Part shown: positions 45,400 through 57,615 of the stretch, piece by piece
How the letters are laid out: each line of letters opens with the position of its first letter
How positions within the stretch are numbered: position 1 is the first letter of the stretch
Source: Dugong dugon
Lineage: Eukaryota; Chordata; Mammalia; Sirenia; Dugongidae
Assembly: GCA_030035585.1 (NCBI GenBank)
Contig: CM057474.1
Coordinates: forward strand, 5,068,001-5,132,000
Reading direction: 5' to 3'
Length of the DNA stretch: 64,000 nucleotides
Program-made: the position numbers and the translations under genes
Notes under the pieces: model-generated
What the model saw: only the letters and a program-made list of their open reading frames with translations
Databases searched by the model: none
Told to the model about the DNA's origin: nothing

Positions 45400-47189
45400 G
45401 AAATCTAAAAAAATGTTTTGGATTTGGAACTTTATTTTAGACTTAAAATATATGTTAGAAATTTGGTGTATCTTGGAGAAGAATGAGAAGCGGTCACGGC
45501 CAATGATTTGAGGTCTGGATGCCAGTTTTTTGGTATAGTATATGGATACTAAGGATGTATATTTAGCTACTTATAAATGAATAAATGGACTATTAAGCTT
45601 TTTACTAAGAAATTAGCATTTATACTTACGCAGATCTAGACAGGTATGGAAATTCCTCAACTTATTGATGGTATTGTCACATGCTGTAAGTTAGTTATCA
45701 GGAACTCAGTAATTTCCTGTAGGAAAATACATCATGCTTACATATTAAGACCAGTCCCCTAAAAGTTCACAGTTTTGATCTGTTTGTTCACAATTATAGC
45801 CCCAGACTCATGAATGGTGCCTGGAACATAGTAAACAATCAAAAATATTTTGTTGAATAGGTAACTGAATAAATGAGTAAAAAAACTGCAAGTATAATCT
45901 TAATTGCATCAAAGGTATAATTGCTATTTATATTATTGCTTCTATTGGAAAATACTTTCATAATTCTAACTCAGGTGGTCAGTAACTTGTCTCTCCTCCT
46001 TCCTTCCCTGAGTACACAAATGAGTGGGTCCGTGCATCAGGCCACTACTTTCTTTTCCATAGTTTGGGAAGAGTTCTCCAGCAGGCTTGGAATCATTGCC
46101 TTGGGAGGTAGAGTTGAAAAGGGGACGAGTGCAGACTCTAGGAAGAGGCTCATGGACAGGTGCAGAGGTGTGATTGTGGCAGTATGAGAATAGGTTAGTG
46201 TGTGGAAGAAAGGAAGGAAGGAGGAAAAGTCTTCATTGATGGTGGGATGGAGAGAAGAACCTCTCCTGCAAGCTGGTGAGGTGGCCATCAACACATAAAA
46301 ATTGTATGTAAATCAGGGAGTAAATTGTGTATGTGTGTGTAATAACAAAGACTTCTTTTTTGTAGATTCATAATAAAAATCACTCACCATTTTACACCCA
46401 CAGCACAAACATGCACTCTCAAACTTCACAACCCAAACTATTCATAGAGACAGGGGATTCAGCTACACTGGACTAACAGGATTTGTGCATCAGGCAGTTG
46501 TATTTAACATAAAACTGAGGGAAATTATAGATCTTAGTTCACTTTATATAGTTCACTCTATATAGGCAAATGATGGTTTGTGAGGCCAGGGAAGTCCAAG
46601 GAAACACAATACTTGCATAGGAGAGTCTTGAGAGGTAGGCTCAGATTTCTTACATTATCAGTATTGATACTAGAAACTATTAGAAACTCAGGAAGAAGTG
46701 GAAGCTATTTTATTTCTTTCCGGGTTCACATATGCTTCCCAGAAGACCTGAGCTCCCTAAAATTTGTATTACTACTCCCCGCTATTTCACCGGCAATATC
46801 CAGGCACTGCAGTCTTTGTTGGTATCCTCTCTTTCAGCCAATACCAACTCATTTCTTGGTAGGAAGCTTGTTAAAAAAGGAAGGTCATTAATCTTTTAAG
46901 TCCTCCAAGATACAGTTGGGTGCAATAAAGCAGCACTAGTTACAAAAAATGTTCCAGAAAGCCTTCCAGGAGGGGTACAGGTCTGTATCTCAAACGACTG
47001 AAGTGTATTCAATGGTTCTCGAAGTAGAATCATTCCTTCCTGGAGTATTGTAAGAACAGCTTCAATCTAAAGTTGCCCTCAGGAGTTCTTCTCAAGTAAA
47101 TGAATTAGAACATGGGTCTTTGAGTTTTTCACAAGTTTTCTTAGCCATCTTTTTTAAGGAACATATTTCTGTTTTATTCATTTGATTGT
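45400..47189. other. Mostly unassigned sequence
   Basis: Holds an L2 3' relic at 45770-45865 (GTGCCTGGAACATAGTAAAC). Short frames at 45921-46294 and 46580-46891 have no recognisable family signature. Confidence 0.45.
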
Positions 47190-47640
47190 CACTTACTGAA
47201 ACCCACTTAAGCTAGTTTAAGCAAAAAACGGAAATATGTTGGAAGGATACAGGGACATAAGGAGAGGAAGTGAAGTGAAGTCAGACTTCACAGAGAGCTG
47301 GAACCGGAAGTGGAAAGTCATTCTGATCCACTACAGCCTCCTCCGGGTCCAACAGGTGTCTTGTCTCTCCTACTGTCGCCTTCATTTCCCTCCTCTCAGC
47401 AGGCCGACTTACTTGAGTGCTCTGTGCATAGAGTAGAAAATGATCTTCCCAGGTCCCTAATTATCCACTCATTCTGATGCTAACACAGAAAATCTGGAAT
47501 CACCAAATCCCAATTTTAAATTCCTGGAAGAGAAAATCTTATTGGCCTGGTTTGAGTCAGGTTTTCATTCCTGGCTCAGTCATCTACGGCCAAGGAGGAG
47601 GCAGAGTGATGGCGGCAAGGGTCCATTACTGAAGATTGCA
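47190..47640 (+). repeat. Ancient interspersed repeat, family not assigned
   Basis: ACTTACTGAAACCCACTTAA and GCTAGTTTAAGCAAAAAACG, then CTTATTGGCCTGGTTTGAGT near the end. It resembles the piece at 23480. I cannot name the family. Confidence 0.4.
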
Positions 47641-47784
47641 GTGAGGCAATTTTCAGACAATAGGAAAAAAAAAAAAAAAAAAAGCAACCACCACCACCAC
47701 CATTTATATAGCATTTACATGATTCCAGGCTATTCTCAGTGTCTTGCGTTTATTACCTCATGTAATAGAAATTCAAGCCTCAAG

Positions 47785-49428
47785 TTGCAACATTGAAGAA
47801 TTCTACAGGGAGAATACTGAACGATACAGGAAACATCAAAAGAAGATGGAAGGAATACCCAGAGTCACAGTACCAAAAAGAACTGGTCGACGTTCAGCCA
47901 TTTCAGGATGTAGCATATGATCAAGAACCAATGGTACTGAAGGAAGAGGTCCAAGCTGCACTGAAGGCTTTGGTGAAAAACAAGTTTCCAGGAATGGATG
48001 GAATACCAACTGAGATGTTTCAACAAACGGATGCAGCGCTGAAAGTGCTCATGTGTCTATGCCAAGAAATTTGGAAGACAGCTACCTGGCCAACCTACTG
48101 GAAGAAATCCATATTTGTACCCATTCCAAAGAAAGATGATCCAACAATACAGGAATTATTGACCAATATCATAAGTATCACACACAAGTAAAATTTTGCT
48201 GAAGATCGTTCAAAAGAGGCTGCAGCAATACGTCAACAGTGAACTGCCAGAAATTCAAACTGGCTTCAGAAGACAACATGGAACAAGGGATATCATTGCT
48301 GATGTCAGATGGATCATGGCTGAAAGCAGAGACTACCAGAAAGATGTTTACCTGTGTTTTATTGACTATGCAAAGGCTTTCGACTGTGTGGGTCGTAACA
48401 AATTACAGATAGCCTTGCGAAGAATGGGAATTACAGAACACTTAATTGTTCTCATTTGGAACCTGTACATAGACCAAGAGGCAGTCGTTCAAACAGAATA
48501 AAGGGTACTGTGTAGTTTAAAGTCAGTAAAGGTGTGCGTTGGGATTGTATCCTTTCACCATACTTATTCAATTTGCATGCTGAACAAATAGTCCGAGAAG
48601 CTGGACTATACGAAGAACATGGCATCAGGATTGGCGGAAGATTCATTAACAATCTGTGATATGCAGATGACACAACCTTGCTTGCTGAAAGTGAGGAGCA
48701 CTTGAAGCACTTACTGATGAAGATCGACGATCACAGCCTTCAGTATGGATTACATGCAATAAAAATAATCACAGCTGGACCAATAAGCAACATCATGATA
48801 AATGAAGAAAAGACTGAAATCGTCAAGGATTTCCTTTTACTTGGATTCACAATCAACTCCCATGGAAGCCACAGTCGAGAAATCAAATGACCATTGCATT
48901 GGGCAAATCTTCTGCAGAAGATCTCTTTAAAGTGTTATAAAGCAAAGACGTCACTTTAAGGACTAAGGTGCACCTGACCCAAGCCATGGTGTTTTCAATT
49001 GCCTAGTATGCGTGCGAAAGCTGGACAATGAATAAGGAAGACCGAAGAAGAATTGATGCCTTTGAATTATGGTGTTGGTGAGGAATACTGAATATACCAT
49101 TGAGTTCCAGAAGAAGAAACAAATCTGTCTTGGAAGAAGTACAGCCAGGATGCTCATTAAAAGTGAGGATGGTGAAACTTTGTCTTACAAACTTTGGACT
49201 TATTATCAGGAGGGATTAGTCTGGAGAAGGATATCATGCTTGGTAGAGTAGACGGTCAGCAAAAAAGAGGAAGACCCTCAAAGAGATGAATTGGCACAGT
49301 GGCTGCAACAATGGGCTCAAGCATAACAATGATTGTGAGGACGGCTCAGGACCGGGCAGTGTTTTGCTCTTTTGTACGTAGGGTCGCTGTGAGTCGAACT
49401 GACTCGACGGCACCTAACAACAACGACA
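47785..49428 (+). mobile_element. RTE-type LINE, reverse-transcriptase and 3' region (decayed)
   Basis: Frame 47793-48191 encodes the pre-RT block (VKNKFPGMDGIPTEMF, TYWKKSIFVPIPKKDDP). Frame 48196-48501 encodes TGFRRQHGTRDI and CFIDYAKAFDCVGRNKL. YADD follows at 48659-48670, directly after an in-frame TGA. The 3' end carries GTCGAACTGACTCGACGGCA and CCTAACAACAACGAC. It is the longest RTE copy here and is inactive. Confidence 0.94.
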
Positions 49429-49761
49429 GCACTAGAAGTGGTTTGGTGGTTCTCCGTCTCAGAACATGTCGCTGCATTTTAGTACTTCTCAGAGTCTGTG
49501 TAGGCCTTGTGTCAATTCAAAAGGTGTCCTAACATAACTTGGTTGTGATCTATGTTTAAAGAAAAAAATATCTCTTAAAGATTAATGTCTTGGGGAGCCT
49601 GCGTTTTTATGTTTATACTCTGTCCAATTCTAAGTAAGTTTTAGCATTCTTCGTCATTTTGTGTTACTTTTTTTCCTAGTCACAAAAATTCCTCAAGGGA
49701 TTGTGGGCTCACTTTTGTGGAGTCTCATGAACTGACAAGACAAAATGGTATTATAGAAAGA

Positions 49762-49965
49762 ATGGTCTTTGGTTTTAGGCAGAAGACGGTTTAAACCCAG
49801 CTCTGTCACTTCTAGCTCTGAGGCCTTGGTAATGTCTTCTAACTTTGTTGATCCTTGGTTTCCTCAGGTTAAAAATGCAGAAATATGAATGTTACACGTA
49901 AGGTTAGTGACGATATTTGTAGAAGGCCCAGAACATAATAGGCTTTCAATAAATTGCACATGGTA
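49762..49965 (+). repeat. MIR
   Basis: AACCCAGCTCTGTCACTTCT, TCTGAGGCCTTGGTAATG and ATAATAGGCTTTCAATAAAT follow MIR order. Confidence 0.8.
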
Positions 49966-50571
49966 ATATTTCTCACTATATATTTATTTTTGTGTATGTG
50001 AGTCTGGTATAATGACACCTTTTAAAAGAAGATTTTTGACATAGTTACACTAAACCAAATGAAGGTTGATAACTTACCTGACTTCTTTAGTGACCCCAAG
50101 GCCCTGGGCCAGTGTAAATAGAGAAGGGAGTAGAAACAAAGCAGGAGAAGTGGTGGGACAGGCATCTGGCCATTTGCCAGGTTATGAATATTGCCAGTTT
50201 AAGGAAAGAAACCCAAATTGCACTGTGTGTGTGTGTGAGAGAGAGACAGAATACCGACGTTTTACAATTATCCTTCAAAATTATCAGGCTGACGCTGCCA
50301 TGTATAATCACTCATCATCTGAGGTTGTCTATATCTGACTTTTTAATAGAAATTCAGCAATCTTGTTCTTCCAAATATTCATGCTTTAGAGCATGAAAAA
50401 TGAAATTATTTATTGCTTCACTTTCCCTGCAGCTCCTGTCAGAGACGTTTGTAGGGCTGTCCGTCTACTCCTTAATCTACTATTAGAAGCTGCTGCCATA
50501 GTTTCATTTTTCCAGGGTTTCGAATGACTCTCATCCAGATACTGACTTTAGAATGTACAAGTTTCTTTATA

Positions 50572-50731
50572 AAACAAACTCAAGGCCATCAAGTTTATTC
50601 TGACTCAGAGCGACCCTGTAGGACAGAGTAGGACTGCCTCATAGGGTTTCCAAAGCTGTGAATATTTACGGAAGCAGACTGCTGCATGGTTAGCAGCCAA
50701 GGGCTGAACAACTGTGCCACCTGGGTTCCTC
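50572..50731 (-). repeat. AfroSINE (diverged)
   Basis: AAGGCCATCAAGTTTATTCTG, GACCCTGTAGGACAGAGTAG, GCCACCTGGGTTCCT head. Confidence 0.88.
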
Positions 50732-50955
50732 AGTTTCTTTATAGCGAAGTGTATACGCTCATCCATCTTCTTCCTTTGGGCAATTTCAATTTCAACTCTT
50801 TAGAAATGCCCCATTATTTCCTCTATAGTCCATCTCATCTATTAACAGAGCAGGAGTTACATTTCAAAATTGTGTCTCTGAAATGAAGCAATGTTAACAC
50901 AGAAATAAAACAGAACAAGGTCATCACGATATTATGCCTTGTTAATAAAGGTGGA

Positions 50956-51163
50956 AGAAGCCCTGGTGGCACAACGGTTAAGCGCTTGGCTGCTAACCGA
51001 AAGGCTGGTGGTTTGAACCCAACTAGCACCTCCACAGGCGTAGACCTGATGATCTGCTCTCATAAAGATCACAGCCAAGAAAACCCAATGGGGCAGTTCT
51101 ATGCTGTCACATGGGGTTGTTATGAGTCGGAAATCGACTTGACAGCACCTGACAACAACAATA
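50956..51163 (+). repeat. AfroSINE (long form) with RTE-like tail
   Basis: AAGCCCTGGTGGCACAACGG head, and the tail TATGAGTCGGAAATCGACTT followed by GACAGCACCTGACAACAACA, which is nearly identical to the RTE 3' terminus. Confidence 0.95.
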
Positions 51164-51279
51164 AAGGTGACCCTGTGAAATAACATGAAAATTTTTACCG
51201 TGATGCCTGGCACGTGGAAAGCACACTTTGCATGGTGGTGTCTCTGTGTGTGTGTTTACTCATACAGTGAGAGGCCGGA

Positions 51280-51490
51280 TGGTCTGGTGGTTTGGAGGCT
51301 GATCTCTGGAACTACACTGCTTGGGGTTCAAATCCAGGCAACATAGTTTATTAGTTGTGTGACTTTGTGCAACTTGCTTAACCACTTTGTGTTCTAGCTT
51401 TCTCCTCTCCAAAATTGGGCTGATAATACCTACCTCAACAGTGTTACAAGGATTAAATAGAATCATACAGAGTACAATCCTTAGACTAGT
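51280..51490 (+). repeat. MIR
   Basis: TTGGGGTTCAAATCCAGGCA, TGTGTGACTTTGTGCAACTT, CTGATAATACCTACCTCAAC and AAGGATTAAATAGAATCATA. Confidence 0.9.
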
Positions 51491-52574
51491 AGTATCTCAC
51501 ATGCCCTCAAGGTATAGTAAAGGAAGCAGTGAAATTGGTGGTTGTTTCTCCCATAATATCCCACCCCTACACACACACACAGATACAGACAGACACATGC
51601 ACGCATGCACGCATGCAAGCTTGTGCACCCATGCTATACAATTCTTCACTAGCTTTATATTCATCTGGTCATCTTCTTGGGAAGAAGTCCCTGGCTGAGT
51701 TCTCCCCAATCTGAAGGACTTTAGGAACTCTAGATGGGTAAAGGAAAACAACCAACCAAAAACAAGCCTACTTTTGGGGGTCCTTGGGGATCTATTTTGA
51801 TGTAAAAGCTTCTGTCTTTCCTAAGGACAGTTGAGCATTCTTAGAAAGGACCCAATATTTCAGGGTCTGCTGGGTCAGGATTTTGTCCAGAGATACCCTC
51901 AACTTTTTCAGCCACTCTAAGGATGACGATAGTCTACCTGACTCTCATGCTCTGTTTTACTATAGGTAACTTCTCACACTAAGATGCAGCCTTACCCGTA
52001 TCTGTAAGTCTGGATTTCTCTGAAATTCTCTTACGGTAGTAATGAGGTCCACATATAAAAATATTTAAAAAAGAACCCAGCCAGAAAATTGCAAAGGACT
52101 ATAAATTATATCTTCACTGGTAAGCATGTCATGAAAAGTGATGACTAGTCTACCACTTGGAAGTTGGCTCTTCTTTTTTGAATAAATCTTTCAGATGGAA
52201 AGATTTTTAAAAATGCAGAATACAGCATAGTTTCCTTTCTAGGACAGAACATTTTGAAAAATATAGCAGGTATCAGCTTTTGAGCATGGTGCACTAGTGA
52301 GAGGAAAATTGAATTTGGGGTCAGTAGAAGATCTAGGTTACAGTCAGGACCCACATGTGCAAACGTGAGCAAACCGCTGCCAAATGGAAATCACAACTCT
52401 GCTGTTTGGAGGATGAAATAATACCATTTATATGAAAGAATGCTGCAGTCTGTTAAAAGTGTGCAGAAATGTAAGTTATTGGTTAAATCATCAGGTGGTG
52501 TGGAGACAATTGTGATGCTTGACTATTACCCTATGCTCACAAAGGAGTCAGTTAGCTTTTTTGGTATATACATA

Positions 52575-53077
52575 CAGGCAGCCCCCAGGTTATGAATGAG
52601 ATTCTATTCCTAAGTCTGTCTTTAAGTCGAATTTGTAGGTAAGTCGGAACGGGTACATACGGTTCTTATTTGGCATCAGTCAAATATTTATCTTAGTATA
52701 TAGTATATAGTTTACCTTTCTATGCATATAAAGGAGACCTGGGGGCACAGTGGTTAAGAGCTCGGCTGCTAATCAAAAGATCGGCAGTTCAAATCCACCA
52801 GCCGCTCCTTGGAAACCCTGTGAGGCAGTTTTACTCTGACCTATAGGGTTACTATGAGTCGGAATCCACTCGGCAGCAATGGGCTATGCATAAAAAACAC
52901 TTAAAAAACACTTTGAAACGGTGCAATGTTTCCATGAACGTCACAAAGTAGTACGTGTGTTCCTTATTATGAACCATTGTATTCAACTGAAAATTTTAAT
53001 ATAATAGACTTTATGGCAGTCCATTCTTAAGTATCAATTGTCAGTAAGTCAGACGTTTGTAACCCAGGGACAACCTG
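52575..53077 (+). mobile_element. Mariner/Tigger-like non-autonomous element with nested SINE
   Basis: Bounded by TA duplications (52573-52574, 53078-53079), with inverted termini CAGGCAGCCCCCAGGTTATG and, at the right end in reverse complement, CAGGTTGTCCCTGGGTTACA. Subterminal TAAGTC motifs occur at both ends. About 350 bp without the SINE; no transposase frame. Confidence 0.8.
52733..52886 (+). repeat. AfroSINE (short form) nested in Tigger-like element
   Basis: GGAGACCTGGGGGCACAGTG head; tail GAGTCGGAATCCACTCGGCA. Flanking CTATGCATA occurs on both sides (52720-52728 and 52884-52892). Confidence 0.93.
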
Positions 53078-53466
53078 TATCTTAAATGGAAATACTTATA
53101 AATACTTATTGTAAAATATTTGACTGTTTTGGCAACATATAGGTTCCATCTTAGATGCACATGAGTTTCTAGTTTATACTTATTCTCTTGAGAAGAAATG
53201 TCCTTAAAGAAAATGGGGTAAATGACACCTGAAACATCCTGTTTTAAAATCTTATCCTTTGGGAAAATACTGTGTCTTTCTGAAAAAGACAGTTGTTCTA
53301 ATTAGTTTGATCAAATACAAGCAATTTGTACCTTTCACTATAGAGGGTTATAGCCTACAGACATATGCGCAGCATCACTGAAGAAAAATATCTGCCTCAT
53401 TAAGTCCCGACAAACTAATGAGAGTAAGTCAAAAGCAAAGAAAAGCCATTGCCTTGTGCAGTGTAA

Positions 53467-53713
53467 AACAAGTTCCTGTCGAGTTAATTCCCACTTATGG
53501 TGACCCCATGTGTGCCAGAAGAGAACTCTCCCCACGTGTGCCAGAAGAGAATGCTCCCCACGTGTGCCAGAAGAGAACTCTGCTCCACAGGGTTTTCGGT
53601 GGCTGACTTGTTGGAAATAGATAACAGGTGTTTCTCCAAGGTGTCCTTGGGTGGACTCCAACTTTCAACCTTGTGGTTAGCAGCTGAGCGCTTTAACCCT
53701 TGGCACCACCCAG
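53467..53713 (-). repeat. AfroSINE (long form) with 26-bp internal triplication
   Basis: Three tandem 26-bp units (CCCCACGTGTGCCAGAAGAG core) at 53504-53529, 53530-53555 and 53556-53581, within an otherwise ordinary minus-oriented SINE. Confidence 0.93.
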
Positions 53714-53732
53714 GGACTGCTCTGCAGTATAC

Positions 53733-53932
53733 CAAACAAAATCCACTGCCATGGATTTCATTCCGACTCATGGAGACTCCATGTGTTACAGAGTAGAACT
53801 GCTTTGTAGGGTTTTCTTAGCTGTAGTCTTTACAGAAGTAGACTGCCAGTCCTTTCTTTCACAGTGCCACTGGGTGAGTTCAAACTGCCAACATTTAGGT
53901 TAGTAGTCAAGTGCACACTGTTTGTGCCACCC
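53733..53932 (-). repeat. AfroSINE (long form)
   Basis: TTTCATTCCGACTCATGGAG, GTTACAGAGTAGAACTGC, CTGTAGTCTTTACAGAAGTA; head near 53925. Confidence 0.93.
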
Positions 53933-53937
53933 AGTAT

Positions 53938-54097
53938 ACAAAAAACAAAAACAAAACAAACACAAACCCATTGCTGTTGAGTTGATTCCGACTCATAGAG
54001 CCCCTATAAGACAGAGTAGAACTGCCCCATAGGGCTTCCAAGGAGCAGCTGGTGGATTCGAACTGCTGATCTTTCGGTTAACATCACCAGGGCTCCT
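53938..54097 (-). repeat. AfroSINE (short form)
   Basis: A-rich tail with CAAAACAAACACAAACCC, then GAGTTGATTCCGACTCATAG; head ATCACCAGGGCTCCT. Third of three minus copies in tandem. Confidence 0.93.
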
Positions 54098-55602
54098 CCA
54101 GCCAGTACAAGGGAGGATTAATCACAGAGTTAGAAGGGAATGAAACTGGACCATTGAAGAAACCGACTCTCAGACAAGAATGAGAGTCGGAGGCACTGAA
54201 GCAGGTCACGGAAGCTCCATGCAATCCAAGACAGCAAAGAGGTGGGTGCTCTGGGCTGGCTGAGGCTGGGCCACTTCCTGAGTCATCACCTTCGCTGAGA
54301 TTTGCCTCCATTTTAAAAGCGAGTTTCCCACATCGTTCAAAGATGAGAGCTCCTCTTCCAGAAAAGAAAGCAGCCATTGATCCGAAGTGGAATGGCTAGG
54401 CAAGAAAACTTGGGCGATACCTTTCTAATCTGTGTTCCGGGGGAAAAGATCTCTTTTTGTAGAGATGGGGAAAAGCCCTACGTGAGACTAAAATGTGGGC
54501 AACTCCCGGTTTGGGACCCAAGTTGGTGGCATCACCTCTCATTATAAGTACATACATGTTGTGAGGCATCTCAGCGAGAAAACTTAGTCGGGGAAAGTGA
54601 AATGACTCATCTGGCTTGTTGGCTTCAAAACACTCCAGTCCTCAGAGCAGCAGCTAGTCTACCCGCAAGCCTAGGCTCACGGTGCCTCACCTCCAGGGTA
54701 CCCCATTTCCAGTGGGAGGAGGGTTGAGACTGAAAAAATTCTACTGAAGATGGCCAGGCCCTGTTTCCAGTCACCAAGCTCTTGCCCACTTCCTGTGGGC
54801 AAGTCGCTGCTTTAATCCATTAGTTGAATCCCTGCCGTATCCCCACCTGCTTTTGTCCTACCTATTCTTTTCTCATACTGTAGTCCTGCTGTGCTCCATC
54901 TCAGCCTTCCCAGGGACTGGAACGCAGGCCTTGAATCCCAGTCTCCATAGTCACCTACTTGGTTTCTACTAGTCTGGCTGAGTCTGCGAGACGGCCAGCA
55001 TTGTGCTTCACTGTGCTGGGGTAGCCTCTAGTTTAGACTGTAAGGTCCAGGAGCATAGAGACTGTGTCTTGTACAGTGCTGTGTTTCTAGGTTCCCCACT
55101 GTGCCGGGCATATACTAGGTGTTAAATAAGTAGTTTTTTTTGCTGCTAATCTGTTCTAGTTATGGATGCTGCCATGACTAATCCATTTTATCTGGTTCTG
55201 GTCTTCAGAGGTCTGAACCTCCCTCTGCTGATTCTCAATACTGACGTACGTAATTTAGTTGGAGTACCATGCTAATTACTATTCATAGGAATAGTTAGCA
55301 CTTCTCATCATCAAAATGTCTTTCAATTTTAGTTAAGTAATCAACCAAAGATTTGTGTGGAGGTGACTATAAAATCTGATGTGTGATGATAAATCATTAC
55401 AAAGTAGCATGCCAGTTTTAGATAGGAGAAAGAGAGAAATGTGCAGATAATTTCACATTAAGTGTTGCAAGAAAATCAATCTGAGGAGTGTGTGGTCTCC
55501 CCCGTAGTTCTTCAAGTTAATTTTGCAGAGAGTCAAGGATACTTAGGTTCAATCTTTAATCCACTGATTATCACCTGAGTACCAGAGGCAGGTTTATTAA
55601 CC
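54098..55602. other. Mostly unassigned sequence
   Basis: Contains an L2 3' relic at 55035-55135 (GACTGTAAGGTCCAGGAGCA, CTGTGCCGGGCATATACTAG). No gene recognised. Confidence 0.45.
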
Positions 55603-55604
55603 TA

Positions 55605-55803
55605 ACCAGTTGCCTTCAAGTCAGTTCCGATTCATGGCCGCCCCATGTGTGCTAAAGTAGAACTGTTCTCCATAGTTTTCTATGGGTATTCTTTTGGAAA
55701 TAGATCACCAGGCCTTTCTTCTGAGGTGCTTCTGAGTGGACTTGAACTTATAGTCTTTAGGTTAACAGCTGAGCATGTTAATCGTTGCAGTACCCAGGGA
55801 CTC
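55605..55803 (-). repeat. AfroSINE (long form, diverged)
   Basis: TTCAAGTCAGTTCCGATTCA, AATAGATCACCAGGCCTTTC, GTACCCAGGGACTCC head. Confidence 0.9.
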
Positions 55804-56084
55804 CTTATTAATCGAAGTTGTCTGGATTTCCTTGTATGTGAAATACAGGGCTAACGATATCCCCACCTGCCTTTGTCCTGGTTCACTATCCCCTATTGCA
55901 TGTGAAATAAGGCTGACAATAGTATACACATCAGAAAGCTGTGAAAATTCAAGGAAATAATATGTAGAACAGATAGCATAGTGTTTGGCACATAATAATG
56001 GCCCAATAAATAGGTTATAGACATATAATTCTATAAAACTGCAATACATATCAGAAATTTGAAATTTCCTGGCATTTTTTTCCC

Positions 56085-56515
56085 ATTAAAAAGACCAGAC
56101 TTAATAGTCTGACAGAGACTGGAGGAATCCCTGAAACTATGGCCCTCCGGATGCTCTGTTAACCCAGAACTGAAACCAGTCATGAAGCCCACTCTTCAGA
56201 CGAAGACTAGACGGACCTATAAAACAAAAAATAATACATGTGAGGAACATGCGTCTTACTTCAATCAAATATATGAGACCCAATGGGCAACTTCTATCCA
56301 AAAATAAGATAAGAAGGTAGGAAGGGACAGGAACTGGTTAAATGGACCCAGGGAACCTGGAATGGAAAGGGGAATGGTGCTGTCACATTGTGGGGATTGC
56401 AACTAATGTCACAAAACAATATGTGTAGAAATTTTTGTATGAGAAATTAACTTGAGGTGTAAACTTTTACTTAAAGCACAATAAAAAAAAAAATGGATCA
56501 TTAAAAAAAAAAAAG
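56085..56515 (+). mobile_element. Elephant-type L1 3' end
   Basis: AATCCCTGAAACTATGGCCC, GAAGACTAGACGGACCTATA, GGAAGGGACAGGAACTGG, CACATTGTGGGGATTGCAAC and a poly-A. Confidence 0.8.
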
Positions 56516-56717
56516 AGTAAAAACCAAAATAAAACCTGGTAGATACATGTTGCTAATATTATTATAGTTTCATTTTACTTCTTTTAAAATAGGGATACTA
56601 TATTTTGCAACTGTAAATTTAGAAATAATGCAGTATAGCTAATAAAATACTTCGACATAAAAAAGAAAAAAAAGTTCCTGGAATTTTGAAACAATGGAAA
56701 TTTGCTTTTTTGGTGAG

Positions 56718-57223
56718 TGTTATGGATTGAATTGTGCTCCCTCAAAATGTGTGTCAACTTAGCTAGGCCATGATTCCCAGTATTGTGTGAATGTCCACCA
56801 TTTTGTCATCTGATGTGATTTTCATATACATTGTAAATCTTATCTCTATGATGTTAATGCAGCAGGATTAGAAGCAATTATATTAATGAGGCAGGACTCA
56901 ATCTACAAAACTGAGTTAATCTCTTTGGAGACGTAAAAGAGAGAAGCAGGCAGAGAGACAGAAGGACTCATACCACCAAGAAAGTAGAGCCAGGAGCAGA
57001 GCGTGTCCTTTGGACTCAGGGTCCCTGCCACAGAGAAGCTCTTAGACCAAGGGAAGATTGATGACAAGGACCTTCCTTCAGAGTTGACAGAGAGAGAAAG
57101 CCTTTCCCTGGAGCTGGTGCCCAGAATTTGGACTTCTAGCTTACTAGACTGGCAGAGAATAAATTTCTGTTTGTTAAAGCCATCCACTTGTGGTATTTCT
57201 GTTATAACTAGATGATTAGGACA
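56718..57223 (+). mobile_element. Solo LTR, MaLR/MLT1-like (family A)
   Basis: A 506-bp element TGTTATGG...TTAGGACA with perfect 5-bp duplication GTGAG (56713-56717 and 57224-57228). Same body blocks as the copies at 1502, 6942 and 59350. Confidence 0.92.
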
Positions 57224-57244
57224 GTGAGGTAAAAAGGGCGGAAA

Positions 57245-57430
57245 TGTTTTAGAGCCAGAGGACCTTGGCTTTCTCTTCTGGTTAGATGGGTGGGCCTGGG
57301 CAAGTCACTCGGATGATCAAGTTGTACGACACATGGGAGCCATGAATCACATGGAATACAACGGGAATGGAGGCCCCTGGAGTTTGACCTAATATCCTGG
57401 CATCTCAATTTCCTCATCTGTAAAACAAGA
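57245..57430 (+). repeat. MIR (interrupted)
   Basis: CCTGGGCAAGTCACT and CTCAATTTCCTCATCTGTAA are the two MIR core blocks, with unrelated sequence between. Confidence 0.6.
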
Positions 57431-57479
57431 GCTTGTAAGAGGACCCTGAGGTCCACATGAGAAGGCAGCCTGACCAGTA

Positions 57480-57615
57480 TCTGGATTTTGCCCTTATAAG
57501 ACCTTAATCAGAAGACCCAGCTAAACTGATGTCGGACTTCTGACCCGCAGAAACTGTGAGATAATAAATGAGCGTTGAAAGCTGCTCAATTTGTGGTGAT
57601 TTGTTACCCAGCAAT
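57480..57615 (+). mobile_element. MaLR LTR 3' fragment (MST/MLT1 type)
   Basis: TCTGACCCGCAGAAACTGTG, AGATAATAAATGAGCG and TTTGTGGTGATTTGTTACCC match the conserved 3' part of MST/MLT1 LTRs. Confidence 0.8.

Noticed and set aside
53504-53581. CRISPR-like short tandem array
   Set aside because: Units abut with no spacers, lie in a SINE, and the genome is a mammal.
53497-53796. Frame with repeated VCQKRML/VCARREL peptide
   Set aside because: Entirely explained by the 26-bp triplication inside an AfroSINE; not a protein repeat.
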